A stretch of 64,000 bases of DNA from Sophora flavescens (lineage: Eukaryota > Streptophyta > Magnoliopsida > Fabales > Fabaceae). Where the stretch lies: contig CM061063.1 in NCBI GenBank assembly GCA_030762895.1, positions 51,291,196 to 51,355,195 of the forward strand, in the 5' to 3' direction. The position numbers and the translations under genes are program-made. The stretch's first letter is position 1. Each line of letters begins with the position of its first letter. Below the pieces are notes generated by a model. That model searched no databases. It was not told where the DNA came from and saw nothing but the letters and a program-made list of their open reading frames with translations. Positions 23,042 to 33,446 of this stretch are shown in pieces.

Positions 23042-24233
23042 TCAACCGGGGTCGGCTGGGTGTAGAAGTGCAGGAACACTTCTTTTCCAAGGAACTCCTT
23101 CAAAAAGCCGTTTCTGCTCATACGGCCAATAATGCTTCCGCTTCGCTCTTTTCTCTCGGAGCTTCCTAGCCTTCCTTCCTCCCGGCGGAAGTTTTGTTTC
23201 AGTATGGACAGCAACTCCAATTCCATCACTGCTGGGTGCATCATTAGACATGCATATCTTCGGAGTTGCTTCCATGTTCAGTTCTTCTTTTACCACTAGA
23301 GACGTTGTATCAATTCTGCACACATGGCTCTCAAAAGGAGGGTTGTTATAAGAGTTAGTCAATTGAAAATCGATCCTACCTTCCTCTACAGTTAGAGAGA
23401 GCTTCCCATTCCTTATTTCTATTATCGTGCTCAAGATTTGCCAAGAATGGCCTTCCTAAAATGATGGGGAATTCAGAATTCCCTTTCATGTCTAATACCA
23501 GGAAGTCGGTAGGGATGAAGAATTTCCCTACCTTCACAGGGACATTCTCTAGTATGCCTAGAGGAGTCCTAGTTGAGCCATCCGCAAATTGTAAGGAGAA
23601 TTTGAACGGACTCAACTTTTTGATTTCCAACCTTTCCATGATAGTGAGGGGCATCAAGCTTGCACTAGCCCCTAAGTCACACAAGGCTCGGTCTATTTGC
23701 ACTTTTTCAATCGAGCAAGCGATGGAGAAACTACCTGGGTCTTTCAGTTTAGTAGGCATTTTAGTCTCTACATCTACTTGCTTTTTCCTGACCAACCTCT
23801 GTGGGAAAGGTATTGGGGGTTGGTACGGTGGTGGAGGGACATACTTCGGTTCTGGTTCTTCCTTTTCGCTTGTGTCCCCCTCCGGTTCCCCCTCCATTTC
23901 AGCTACCCCCACCCCAAGCTTATCATCCCTCAAGTGTATGACATTGCAATGCTCATTGGGATTTGCTTCGGGTTGCCCCGGGAATGTACCCTTAGGTCTC
24001 GAGTACGTGCTGGTTTGTTGGGCAATTTGTGTTTCTAGCATCTTGTTATGAGTTGCTAAGTTGTCTACCTTAGATGCTAGCTCCTTTATTGCTTCACCCA
24101 CTGCCCTTCCTTGTTGTCTAAACTCCTCATTCTGTTTTGTCTGAGTTTCAACAAAACTTTCAAATAAAATCTCGAGTTTAGATCTTTGTACCTGAGGATA
24201 CCCTGTGTCTTGCTCTCTTATTACCTTGACCCT
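23042..24233 (-). pseudogene. Aspartic protease region of the Athila-like element, frameshifted
   Basis: Continues gag after a frameshift near 24230. Shows a glutamate/proline-rich linker, then MPTKLKDPGSFSIACSIE, the active-site motif CDLGASASLMPL (the DLGAS form usual in Athila/Tat elements), LQFADGSTRTPLG, a FLVLDMKGNSEFPIILGRPF flap region and a strand-exchanged continuation from 23434 (TIIEIRNGKLSLTVEEGRIDF) after another frame change. The reading then ends at 23042 with no RT. The role in the family is to cleave gag. The frame changes suggest this copy is inactive even as a gag-protease donor. Confidence 0.78.
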
Positions 24234-25374
24234 CTTGGAACTCATGATTAAGCGTGTTGCTGTAGTTGCCGTAGGAGAGGTAAGGGTTGTTCCTTCTTTG
24301 GTTGTAGGGATTTGGGGGAGCATAGTTGGGCAGCTTCGGGTTCGTATCATAGTAGTTGTTACAAGAGTTCACTTGTTCACCCGAAGCGTCGGATCCATGA
24401 GCGATACCACGAGGGCATTCCATCATGTCATGTCCCTGCATTCCACAAATCTCACAAATAGTGTTAGTAGCACCTATTGCACTCACATTAGCTCTTTCAA
24501 TCTTATCTAATCGTTTATTTAGTGAGTCAAATTTAGATATTATCAGATCAATGCTACTTACTTCAAACTTACCCCCCAAAATCTTGTTCGGGTTATTACC
24601 TCTTTCGGATCCCCATTGGTGGTAGTTGGTGGCGACATTCTCAATGATGTTGAATGCCTCAGTGAGAGGCCTATTCATAAACGCTCCACCGGCTGCAGAA
24701 TCTAGTGACACCTTCGAAGAGTAGTCCAATCTGTTATAGAAGGTGTGCACTATTAACCACCTCTCGAGGCCGTGATGTGGGCACGACTCCAGCAGTCCCT
24801 TGTATCGATCCCAGGCTTCCGATAATGATTCTCCGTCTTTTTGGAAGAAGCCGGTGATCTGGGTTCTTATGTAGGCCGTCTTGGATGGAGGGAAGAATTT
24901 CTCCAAGAACGCCTGCTCCAGTTGGTCCCAAGTAGTCAAGGTGTTAGCGGGGATTTGCTTAAGCCAGGCCTTCGCCTTTCCAGTGAGAGATGAGGGGAAC
25001 AGTCTCAAACGCACAACATCGACTGAGGCTCCATTAATCCTGATTGCATCGGTGAACTCTAAGAATGTTTCTATATGATCGGTCGGGTCCTCCGAAGGCA
25101 ATCCTCCGAATTGATGTTGCCTAATCATGTTGATTAACATGGGCGGTATGGTATAGTTTTCCGCCTCAATCTCTGGCCTTGCAATCCCAGTTCGCAAGCC
25201 TCTCGCATTTGGGGCTGCGTAGTCCTTCAAAGGTTTTGTATCCGGTTGATTCGCCATGAGTGGAATGGGACTCAACCTTTCTCCCTCTCTTTGTAGTCTT
25301 CTATGTCTGTGGAAGGTCCTCTCGATCTCCGGATCAATCTCACTAAGGCTCCCAAGACTTAGGGATCTTTGCAT
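24178..25374 (-). CDS. gag: Gag protein of the Athila-like element
   Basis: Open from Met at 25374 (MQRSLSLGSLSEIDPEIERT, the usual Athila gag opening); the ORF extends further upstream to 25458 but that part is low-complexity leader. Capsid-type core: FGGLPSEDPTDHIETFLEFT, LRLFPSSLTGKAKAWLKQIP, TWDQLEQAFLEKFFPPSKTA. A coiled/linker region is followed by a single zinc knuckle CEICGMQGHDMMEC and an Asn/Pro/Tyr-rich tail. Gag packages element RNA into particles. About 398 residues remain before a frameshift into the protease frame near 24230, so the C-terminus is altered. This is the best preserved retroelement ORF in the window. Confidence 0.82.
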   Translation of the reverse strand: MQRSLSLGSLSEIDPEIERTFHRHRRLQREGERLSPIPLMANQPDTKPLKDYAAPNARGLRTGIARPEIEAENYTIPPMLINMIRQHQFGGLPSEDPTDHIETFLEFTDAIRINGASVDVVRLRLFPSSLTGKAKAWLKQIPANTLTTWDQLEQAFLEKFFPPSKTAYIRTQITGFFQKDGESLSEAWDRYKGLLESCPHHGLERWLIVHTFYNRLDYSSKVSLDSAAGGAFMNRPLTEAFNIIENVATNYHQWGSERGNNPNKILGGKFEVSSIDLIISKFDSLNKRLDKIERANVSAIGATNTICEICGMQGHDMMECPRGIAHGSDASGEQVNSCNNYYDTNPKLPNYAPPNPYNQRRNNPYLSYGNYSNTLNHEFQEGQGNKRARHRVSSGTKI

Positions 25375-25517
25375 ATAACACACAGAGAGATGGATACAAT
25401 AGAAGGAAAAGAATGTTTTTGATTTTTTTTTTTTTAATATTTCAGAAATAAAAATCAAACAAAAAGAAAAGGGTCCAGAAAAATCAATTTAAAAACTAAT
25501 TGAAATTCGAAAAGGCA

Positions 25518-25538
25518 CAGTCCCCGGCAACGGCGCCA
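25518..25538 (-). other. Primer-binding site of the Athila-like element (tRNA-Asp)
   Basis: Minus strand TGGCGCCGTTGCCGGGGA, complementary to the 3' end of tRNA-Asp, a few bases inside the LTR at 25545. This fits the known Athila-type primer. Confidence 0.85.
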
Positions 25539-25544
25539 AAAACT

Positions 25545-27237
25545 TGATGTCGTGCGAGCTGCGGATGCACGCTCTTGCGATTCCGGCAAGTGTACCGGAT
25601 TGCCGTCAAGTAATAAAAGATATCGAACCCACAGAGACTGTGTTCCCGAATCGCAATCGGTTTTCGAATCGATTAGATCTGGACTTTGTAAAAAGGATTT
25701 TTATGTTTTGAGTGAAAATGATTTTGAATTTGCAATTAAAAGATAGATGAGCAGAAAACAAATGTTTTTGGGGTTTTCGATTTAAATGGATTCCTAGGGA
25801 TTTGGGTTACCTTTGAGGTTGTTTATGTTGCTAATCTGATTTACCTTTGTTGATTACCGAAATTGCCTTGAAGGCGAGTTTATCCTCTAATAGCTTAAGC
25901 TGCCTCTCGGGTTACAAAAGCCGTGCCCAATTGACCCGACCCCTACTCTCGTGGTAGTCGATCCCAGATTGGACCCTTTGCGTTCCGTGACAACTCGTTG
26001 CTCCTCGAGGGATGGCTTCTACTCTCGTGATTTCAGTCCCAAGTCTGACTTTTATAGGTCCGACACCTAAGTTCACCGCTAGGTTCCTCCTTATAATGTC
26101 TAAGTCATGCAAATAACCTAAGTTCACCGCTAGGTTCCTCCTTAGATCATCCACATCTCACAAACCAGTGGCCGCCGGGCTTTACGAGTGAAACACCCTA
26201 GAAATCCTAAGTTCACCGCTAGGTTCCTCCTTAGAACGTCTACGTCACGCAAATAAGTGGTTACCGAAATTTATGAGTGATTAACACACTAGAAATCAGA
26301 TCTAAAACAATAATGAAATCAACAACGATTTTACATCAAATCAACTTCATTTACAAACCTCGGGCAGAGCCCTAGTCCCTAGAAACAAACTACTACTCCA
26401 GTCTTGCCATGGAGATGACAAGCTGGGTTGACAACATAATAGAAAATACAAAAATCAGAGAAGAGGAGAAGAGATCTATGCCTAAGTCCTAGTTGTTATG
26501 GATCTCATCCAAATGTATGTTGTTATCAGATCTGATGCCTTGATCCTTATTTATAGAAATGGGGAAGTTAGAGTCCCAAACCAACTCAAAATCTGATCTA
26601 TTTCGGTTTCTTCAGGTCCAAGTAATGCACGTCACGGCTGTGATGGCCATCACGGCCAGGCCGTGACAGTCTCTGCTTCTGGTTGCTCTGCGAAATTCCA
26701 GTCTCTCGCGAGGCGAGACTATGCTCGCGTCGCGAGCCCTCTGTTATGGCAGTGAAGAATTTCACGGCTGGGCCGTGATGTGCTCTGACTTGTGGTGGTT
26801 TTGGGTCACGGCCGTGATGGCTATCACGGCCAGGCCGTGACAGACTCTGACTTCAGCCTTTGTTCCTTTTCAGTTTTGCTCGATCATGGCCGTGATGGGC
26901 ATCACGGCTAGGCCGTGATGGGCATCACGGCTAGGCCGTGATGGGCATCACGGCTAGGCCGTGATGGGCATCACGGCTAGGCCGTGATGGGCATCACGGC
27001 TAGGCCGTGATGGGCTCTGTTTGGCTCATTTTCTTCAATTTTAAAGCTCCATCTTCATCCAAACTTCATCATGGTTGATCTTGAGCATTTTACCCTTGAT
27101 ATCTGCAAAACAACACACGAAAACCGCCTTACCCGTTCCAAAGGAAAATTAACCTAAAATCTAATAAAAATATGCCTAAACTACATGAAAATGCATGCAA
27201 AATGATGGACAAAGATGATGTGGAATCACACTCATCA
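25545..27237 (-). repeat. 5' LTR of the Athila-like element
   Basis: 1693 bp, otherwise close to the other LTR. It is longer mainly because the last palindrome module is expanded to a tandem array (26886-27013). Confidence 0.88.
26886..27013. repeat. Tandem expansion of the GGCCGTGA palindrome module
   Basis: Five consecutive 24-base units built on GGCCGTGATGGGCATCACGG; the sister LTR has a single unit at the same place (about 20955-20992). Confidence 0.92.
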
Positions 27238-28610
27238 GCTTCGCAGTAGGAAACGCTTAGAGCTATTTGGAGGTATTCGAGAGGTGAGTAACAGTACCTT
27301 TTTAAGAACACTTTCCATGGTATTTTTATGTGTTTACGGTGAATTTAAAATTGATGAACTTATATTTCAATTCATTGTTTTGCTTACAAAATTTAGGTGA
27401 CTGTATTCCTCATTTGTATGTGTGTGGAAGGGTCTACCTTATAGTTTTTTTGGAATTTGAATTGAATATATGATTGATATTTGTACTAGTTGAAAGATAT
27501 GCTTGATGACATATGTTATGTCTTGATGTTCGTGATTGTCATAGTGTAGTTATAAAATTACTTGAAGACATGATATGAGTCTATTGGGTATGCATGATAA
27601 GATTAAATATTTAATTTGTGGTAAATGAGTTGTTACGTGTATAAGACATGAAATTTATGCCTTGTGATGAATTGTATGATGTTTGCCGCAATACCACCTA
27701 TGATAGGGGTATCGAAGAGAAATACCGCCTTAATGGGGTATCGAAAGTAACATCGTCATGTGGTTGGGATGTCGAAAATGAGTAATACTACCTAAAAAGG
27801 AGTATCGAAAGTAACACCGCCACATGTTGGGGTGTCGAAAAAGGAGAAATACCACCATGTGCACATGGGAGGTATCGAAATGGAAATGTCCTCGACAGGA
27901 GGGTGACATCGAAACACTCCTCGTGAGTAGGGGTGGGCAATGGGACGCCATTGTCGTGTGATGTGTGAATTTATGGCATGCCGGGAAGAGACCAATTTAA
28001 TTAGGAGGTCTTCGGGCCGCTCGGATTAATCTAGAATTTATTTGGTATATGTAATGTGATGTATTGAGTTGATGAGATTATTATTGATATATAAAGTATT
28101 TTCTTTTATATATATTATTTTGGAAAATTAGCGGGTGCCATGGACAGTTTTTCCGGTTACCGCGTCGGCTGAGAACAATGCTATTTTCGAGAATATTTTA
28201 TAAAACTGTATTGTTGATCACTGGGATTTTATATCTCATTATAAGTATTGTTTTCAGAGACCGAGGACACCGTCGTTGAGGACCCAGAGACCTGAGGAGT
28301 CATCTTCTCATCACTTGGTTAGTAATGCAGTATGGTTGAGGGTGCTGACGACGTTCTTTTTTTTTTGTTTACGTATTGTTTTTCTCGGATTGTAATCAAA
28401 CGCCCGGTTTTGAGGCTTGTGGTTTCTCATTTATATTTATATTCATTACATGGATATTTTGTTACTATATTATTTAATATGAGGTATTTTCAGACTTTAA
28501 ATATTTTTTTTAATTTTTCCTTATGAGATATATGTTTTAATTAAATGTTTCAAAGGATTTTTATTGATTTTATCTTGGGATTACTAATGTAACGAAGGGC
28601 GTTACATTTA

Positions 28611-28622
28611 TGGTATCAGAGC
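28611..28622 (+). other. Primer-binding site of gypsy copy C (initiator tRNA-Met)
   Basis: TGGTATCAGAGC, identical to the Cassandra PBS at 9670-9681. Confidence 0.85.
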
Positions 28623-28773
28623 AGTTCGATTCTAAATCGGACTGTGGTAGTGCGACTTTTTCTAAAACAAATCTTGGGCGCATAGGATGCTTGTTAGAGT
28701 TATAATTCTGCATTCTATTCTTTTGGATATTGGACTTGATCAACTGACTGTTTGATTGGTGGTATACAGATTA

Positions 28774-31700
28774 TGGCAGCAAAACAAAGCGAGGGAGAAA
28801 TGATGCGCTTGCAGCGACCTTGGCTCGAATGGCCAGAGTTATGCAGGAGCAGATGGAGACTCTCCGTCAGATGAGGGATAAGGGGAACGTGCTTAACGTG
28901 GTACCGGTTGCAGCTCCAGATCCACAATGACAGGGTGCAGCCGAGTTCGGGAATAATAATCCGCCGCCTTTTCGAGGGACCACCGATCCTATTGAGGCCG
29001 AGGAATGGTTATTGAAATTAGAGAAGATCTTCCGGCCATGGGGTGCTCGATGCTCGGAAGGTGGATTTTGCCACCTATATGTTAGAGTCGGATGCGAGCA
29101 CTTGGTGGAACTGTGCCAGGGGCGGGTTGCTTGCTTCGGGCGCCCTTATCATGTGGGACAGTTGGAGAAGTACTTTCCGTACAGCGTCCGGATACAAAAA
29201 GAGATGGAGTTTCTACATCTACGTCAGGGGAGTATGACGGTAGCGGAATATGTGGCCAAGTTTGAGAGGCTTGCAAGGTTCTCCACACAGGTGAGGGATA
29301 ATCCTGATGGTCCATGGAAAGCAATTAAGTTCGAGCAGGGTTTGAAGCCAGAGCTGCAGAGCCTTATTGGGCTCCTAGAGATTCGAGACTACCCCACTTT
29401 AGTGAACAAGTGTAGAGTGGCGGAGCAGAATATGCAAGCGGTGCTGGCTGAGAGGTCGAAGGAAAAGAGCTTCAGTGACGGCAAGAGGTTCCATGCGAAA
29501 GGGGGCAATTTCCAAAGGAGCCTACGACATGTGCCTACAATCACGAAGGGTAAGTAGGTTCAAGGTGAGAAGGGAACTGCATGTTACAAGTGTGGGTGGC
29601 AACATGGAGATCGTGTGTGCCCCGCGGCACAAACCACTTGCCACAAATACGGGAAGATGGGACACTTTGCTAGGATGTGCAAGTCAGGAGGACAATCTCA
29701 AACCAGATCATTGAATCACGGAAGGGTCTTTACCATCCAAGGAGAGGAGGTGAAGGAGTCCGACGGTTTGATTCAAGGTAAGGGCTTTATTAAAGGTCGT
29801 GATGTTATCATATTGTTCGATTCGGGAGAAACGCATTCATTCATTTCATTTAAATGTGCTCAATTCTTAGAGTTACCTGTTACTAAACTGTCATATGATT
29901 TGTGTGTTTCTACACCTGCTAAAGATAGATTGATTACTTCTTCCATGCACCTGCAATGTCCTTTATTGTGTCAAGACCTGACTTATATTGTTGATCTGAT
30001 ATGTTTACCTATGTCTGGTCAGGATATTATTTTGGGCATGGACTGGTTGTCTCGTAATAATGCTATTATTGATTGTGCTAGTCGAACTATTTCTTTCATT
30101 CCACAGTCCATGTCTGTTGACTCTCCTAGGACGGAACACCTTATCTCTGCTGCCTCATGTCATAAGTGCTTAGTCGAGGGAGCTCAGGGATATATACTTC
30201 TCTTTTCTGCTAAGATAGAGGCTGAGAGTGATATAGCGACGTTGCCTATTGTGTGTGAGTTCCCAGATGTGTTTCCTACGGATATCTCTAATTTACCTCC
30301 AGATAGAGAGTTGAGTTTACCATAGATCTAGTACACGGGAGTGGACCTGTATCAGTAGCACCCTATAGGATGGCACCTCTAAAGTTGAGCGAGCTCAAGA
30401 AACAGATAGAGGATATGTTACAAAAGGGGTTTATTAGGCCTAGTCTGTCACCTTGGGGAGCACCAGTGCTTCTAGTGAAGAAAAAGGATGGGAGCATGAG
30501 GTTGTGTGTTGACTATAGGCAACTGAATAGGGTAAAGTTTACCATAGATCTAGTACCTGGGAGTGGACCTGTATCAGTAGCACCCTATAGGATGGCACCT
30601 CTAGAGTTGAGCGAGCTCAAGAAACAGATAGAGGATATGTTACAAAAGGGGTTTATTAGGCCTAGTGTGTCACCTTGGGGAGCACCAGTGCTTCTAGTGA
30701 AGAAAAAGGATGGGAGCATGAGGTTGTGTGTTGACTATAGGCAACTGAATAGGGTAACCATCAAGAACAAATATCCCTTGCCTAGGATAGATGACCTCTT
30801 AGATCAGTTAAGGGGAGCGTCAGTGTTTTCCAAAATAGATCTAAGATCGGGATACCATCAAATTAGAGTTAGAAGCGAGGACATCCCTAAGACAGTCTTC
30901 AGGACAAGGTATGGTCACTATGAGTATGTAGTGATGCCCTTTGGAGTGACCAACGCCCCATCCATTTTCATGGACTACATGAATCGGATCTCTAGTACCT
31001 TTTTGGACAGGTTTGTGGTGGTGTTCATAGATAATATTTTAATATACTATAGGACACCAGAAGAACATGGAGAACACTTAAGGTTGGTGTTGCAGATCTT
31101 GAGGGACGAGCGTCTTAATGCCAAACCGGAGAAGTGAGTTTTGGCTAGAAGAGGTAAAGTTTTTAGGACACACAATCACAAAGGATGGTGTAGTCATGGA
31201 TTCCTCTAAAGTTGATGCGGTGTTGGGATGGGAACAACCTAAGACAGTAACCGAAGTAAGAAGTTTCTTAGGCATAGCTGGTTACTATAGGAAGTTCATA
31301 GAGGGGTTCTCTAGACTAGCCTTACCTTTGACCCAGTTGACTAGGAAAGGGAAACCTTTTGTGTGGGACCAGGAGTGTGAGGACGGGTTCCAAGAGCTTA
31401 AGAGGATATTGGTGTCATCACCGGTCTTAACTATACCGGATCCCTTAGTGAGTTTTATGGTATATTGCGACGCATCTAAGAATGGCTTGGGAGGCGTCTT
31501 AATGCAGGAGGGCAAGGTGGTAGCATATGCCTCTAGGCAGCTTAGGCCACATGAGGGGAATTACCCTACCCATGACCTAGAGCTAGCAGCTGTGGTTTTT
31601 GCCCTTAAGATTTGGAGGCATTACCTTTATGGGGCAACGTTTGAAGTTTTTAGTGACCATAAAAGCCTTAAATATCTGTTCGACCAAAAGGAGTTGAACG

Positions 31701-33346
31701 TGAGACAACGAAAGTGGATGGAGTTCCTTAAGGACTATGACTTCGAGTTGAAGTACCATCCAGGAAAAGCCAATGTGGTGGTGGATGCTTTAAGTAGGAA
31801 GTCCCTACATGTGTCGAGCTTGATGGTGCAAGAGCTGAACCTCATGGAGGAGTTTAGGGACATGGATCTGGAGGTGTTGGATGTGTCCTTGAATGTTTTA
31901 AGCTTGAAGTTGAATAGGTTGGAAGTTAATAGTGACCTTAGAGATGAGGTTAGGCGGGAACAACTTTTAGACCAGGAGTTGCAGTCACAGTTGGGGCAAG
32001 AGGGTTATGGGTTGTCTGTTGATGGGCTAGTGAAGTTTAAGAATAGGATCGTTGTTCCTAAGGAGGGGAGCCTTAGAGAGAAGGTATTAGAGGAAGCTCA
32101 TAAGGGGAAGTTTACCTTACATCCTGGAATAACTAAGATGTACCAAGACCTTAAGAGGATGTATTGGTGGCCAGGAATGAAAAAGGATGTGGCTAGCTTC
32201 GTAACTAGGTGTTTAGTGTGCCAAAAGGTTAAGATAGAACATCAGAAGCCTTCGGGGTTGTTGTAGTCCTTGGAGATTCCATAATGGAAGTGGGAGAGAA
32301 TTTCTATGGACTTTGTGATAAGGTTACCTAAGACGTGTTTGGGCTTAGACGCCATTTGGGTGATAGTGGATAGGTTGACCAAGTCTACCCACTTCTTGCC
32401 AATTAAGGCAACCTATAGCTTAGACAAGTTGGCCTACCTTTACACCAAGGAAATAGTCAAACTTCATGGGATACCCACCTCCATAGTGTCGGATAGAGAC
32501 CCAAGGTTTACCTCTAGATTTTGGAGAGCTTTTCAGCTGGCCTTTAGAACTAAGTTGAACCTTATCACAGCCTATCATCCCCAAACGGATGGTCAGTCAG
32601 AGCGGACCATTCAAACCCTTGAGGACATGCTTAGAGCGTGTGTCTTGGATGAAGGAGGGAGTTGGGATAGGTTCCTACCTCTCATTGAGTTTGCGTATAA
32701 CAATAGTTACCACGCTAGTATAGGCATGGCACCCTATGAGGCCCTATATGGGAGAAAGTGTAGGTCCCCTTTATGTTGGTGTGAGGTGGGTGAGAAAACC
32801 TTGATAGGACCTGAATTGGTCCAGGAAACCTCTGAGAGAATCAAAATGATTAGGGAGATGATGCGCACGGCGCAAAGTAGACAAAAGAGCTATGCCGACA
32901 AAAGGAGAAGGCCTCTAGAATTCCAGGAAAGCGAGCATGTATTTTTTAGAGTCACTCCTAAGACGGGGGTAGGGAGGTCGATGAAAATCCGCAACCTAAT
33001 TCCTTGTTTCATGGGACCTTTCCAAATCCTTAAAAGAGTCGGGCCTGTTGCTTACCAATTGGCTCTTCCGCCGCAGTTGGCAAACCTTCATGATGTTTTC
33101 CATGTGTCGCAACTCAGAAAATATGTGCCTGATGAATCTCATGTGATAGCTCCTGAGTCTGTACAATTGAAGGATAATTTGATCTATAAGCCAAAGTCTA
33201 GTCAAATCATGGACAAGAGCACTAAGACTCTGAGGAACAAGACAATTTCATTGGTGAAAGTGTTATGGGAAGGATTGACTCCTGAGGAAGCCACTTGGGA
33301 GATGGAGGAGGACATCATTCGTCAATACCCAGATTTTATTATCTAA
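28774..33346 (+). pseudogene. gag-pol polyprotein of gypsy copy C, lightly broken
   Basis: Gag from about 28774 (NDALAATLARMARVMQEQME; VDFATYMLESDASTWWN; QGSMTVAEYVAKFERLARFS), two zinc knuckles near 29585-29680 (the second has lost a Cys: CHKYGKMGHFARMC), protease ILFDSGETHSFIS (29812-29850; Ala to Glu after DSG), RT with LCVDYRQLN and VVFIDNILIYY (the catalytic FIDD has become FIDN), RNase H, integrase HHCC finger, core and chromodomain-like tail ending at 33346. Breaks: TGA near 28928, frameshifts in gag, a 1-nt loss near 30310, a 2-nt loss near 31135, TAG near 32264 and TAA at about 32282. A 222-bp in-frame duplication lies in RT. It is inactive, but only recently by the number of lesions. 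Confidence 0.9.
30316..30759 (+). repeat. In-frame 222-bp tandem duplication in the reverse transcriptase
   Basis: Copies 30316-30537 and 30538-30759 start TTTACCATAGATCTAGTA and both encode the segment with VSVAPYRMAPLE/K, QKGFIRPS and SMRLCVDYRQLNR. The offset of 222 is 74 codons, so the frame is kept. Copies A and D show a single version. Confidence 0.92.
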
Positions 33347-33446
33347 GGTATGGTAACCTTTTAGTTTTGAATATAACATATGTTACAATAGGTGCGTGTG
33401 TATGAGATGAATTTCGGGGACGAAATTCTTTAAGGATGGGTGAAAA

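Larger units (their letters stand above)
19626..27237 (-). mobile_element. Non-autonomous Athila-like Ty3/gypsy element (gag-protease only), complete with target duplication
   Basis: LTRs 19626-21215 and 25545-27237 (TGATG...CATCA) flank an internal region read on the minus strand. The 5-bp target duplication gcttc is perfect (19621-19625 and 27238-27242). PBS for tRNA-Asp is next to the right LTR and a purine-rich AAGCTTGGGGTGATT polypurine tract next to the left. Only gag and protease are encoded; RT, RNase H and integrase are absent. The phrase AAGCGCTTCTTGGGAGGCAA (minus strand, near 22990), usual at the 3' end of Athila-type polyproteins, lies just after the protease, suggesting internal deletion of pol. 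It would need another element's enzymes to move. Confidence 0.88.
18779..28606 (+). repeat. Gypsy LTR shared by copies B and C, split by an Athila-like insertion
   Basis: Starts TGTAACATCC after the copy B polypurine tract and ends GGGCGTTACA at 28606, just before the copy C PBS. Removing the insertion (19626-27242) leaves 2211 bp. It is the 3' LTR of B and the 5' LTR of C at once, so B and C form a tandem LTR-B-LTR-C-LTR array. Confidence 0.85.
28607..33446 (+). mobile_element. Internal region of gypsy copy C, best preserved of its family here
   Basis: Flanked by the shared LTR (to 28606) and the LTR at 33447-35117. PBS TGGTATCAGAGC at 28611-28622 after the spacer TTTA; polypurine tract TAAGGATGGGTGAAAA at 33431-33446 carries two changes from the family form. 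Confidence 0.9.

Noticed and set aside
23461..24051. 196-codon plus-strand ORF
   Set aside because: Antisense shadow of the protease region, which shows clear family motifs on the minus strand.
31285..31515. Minus-strand ORFs in gypsy copy C
   Set aside because: Antisense shadows of RT/RNase H.
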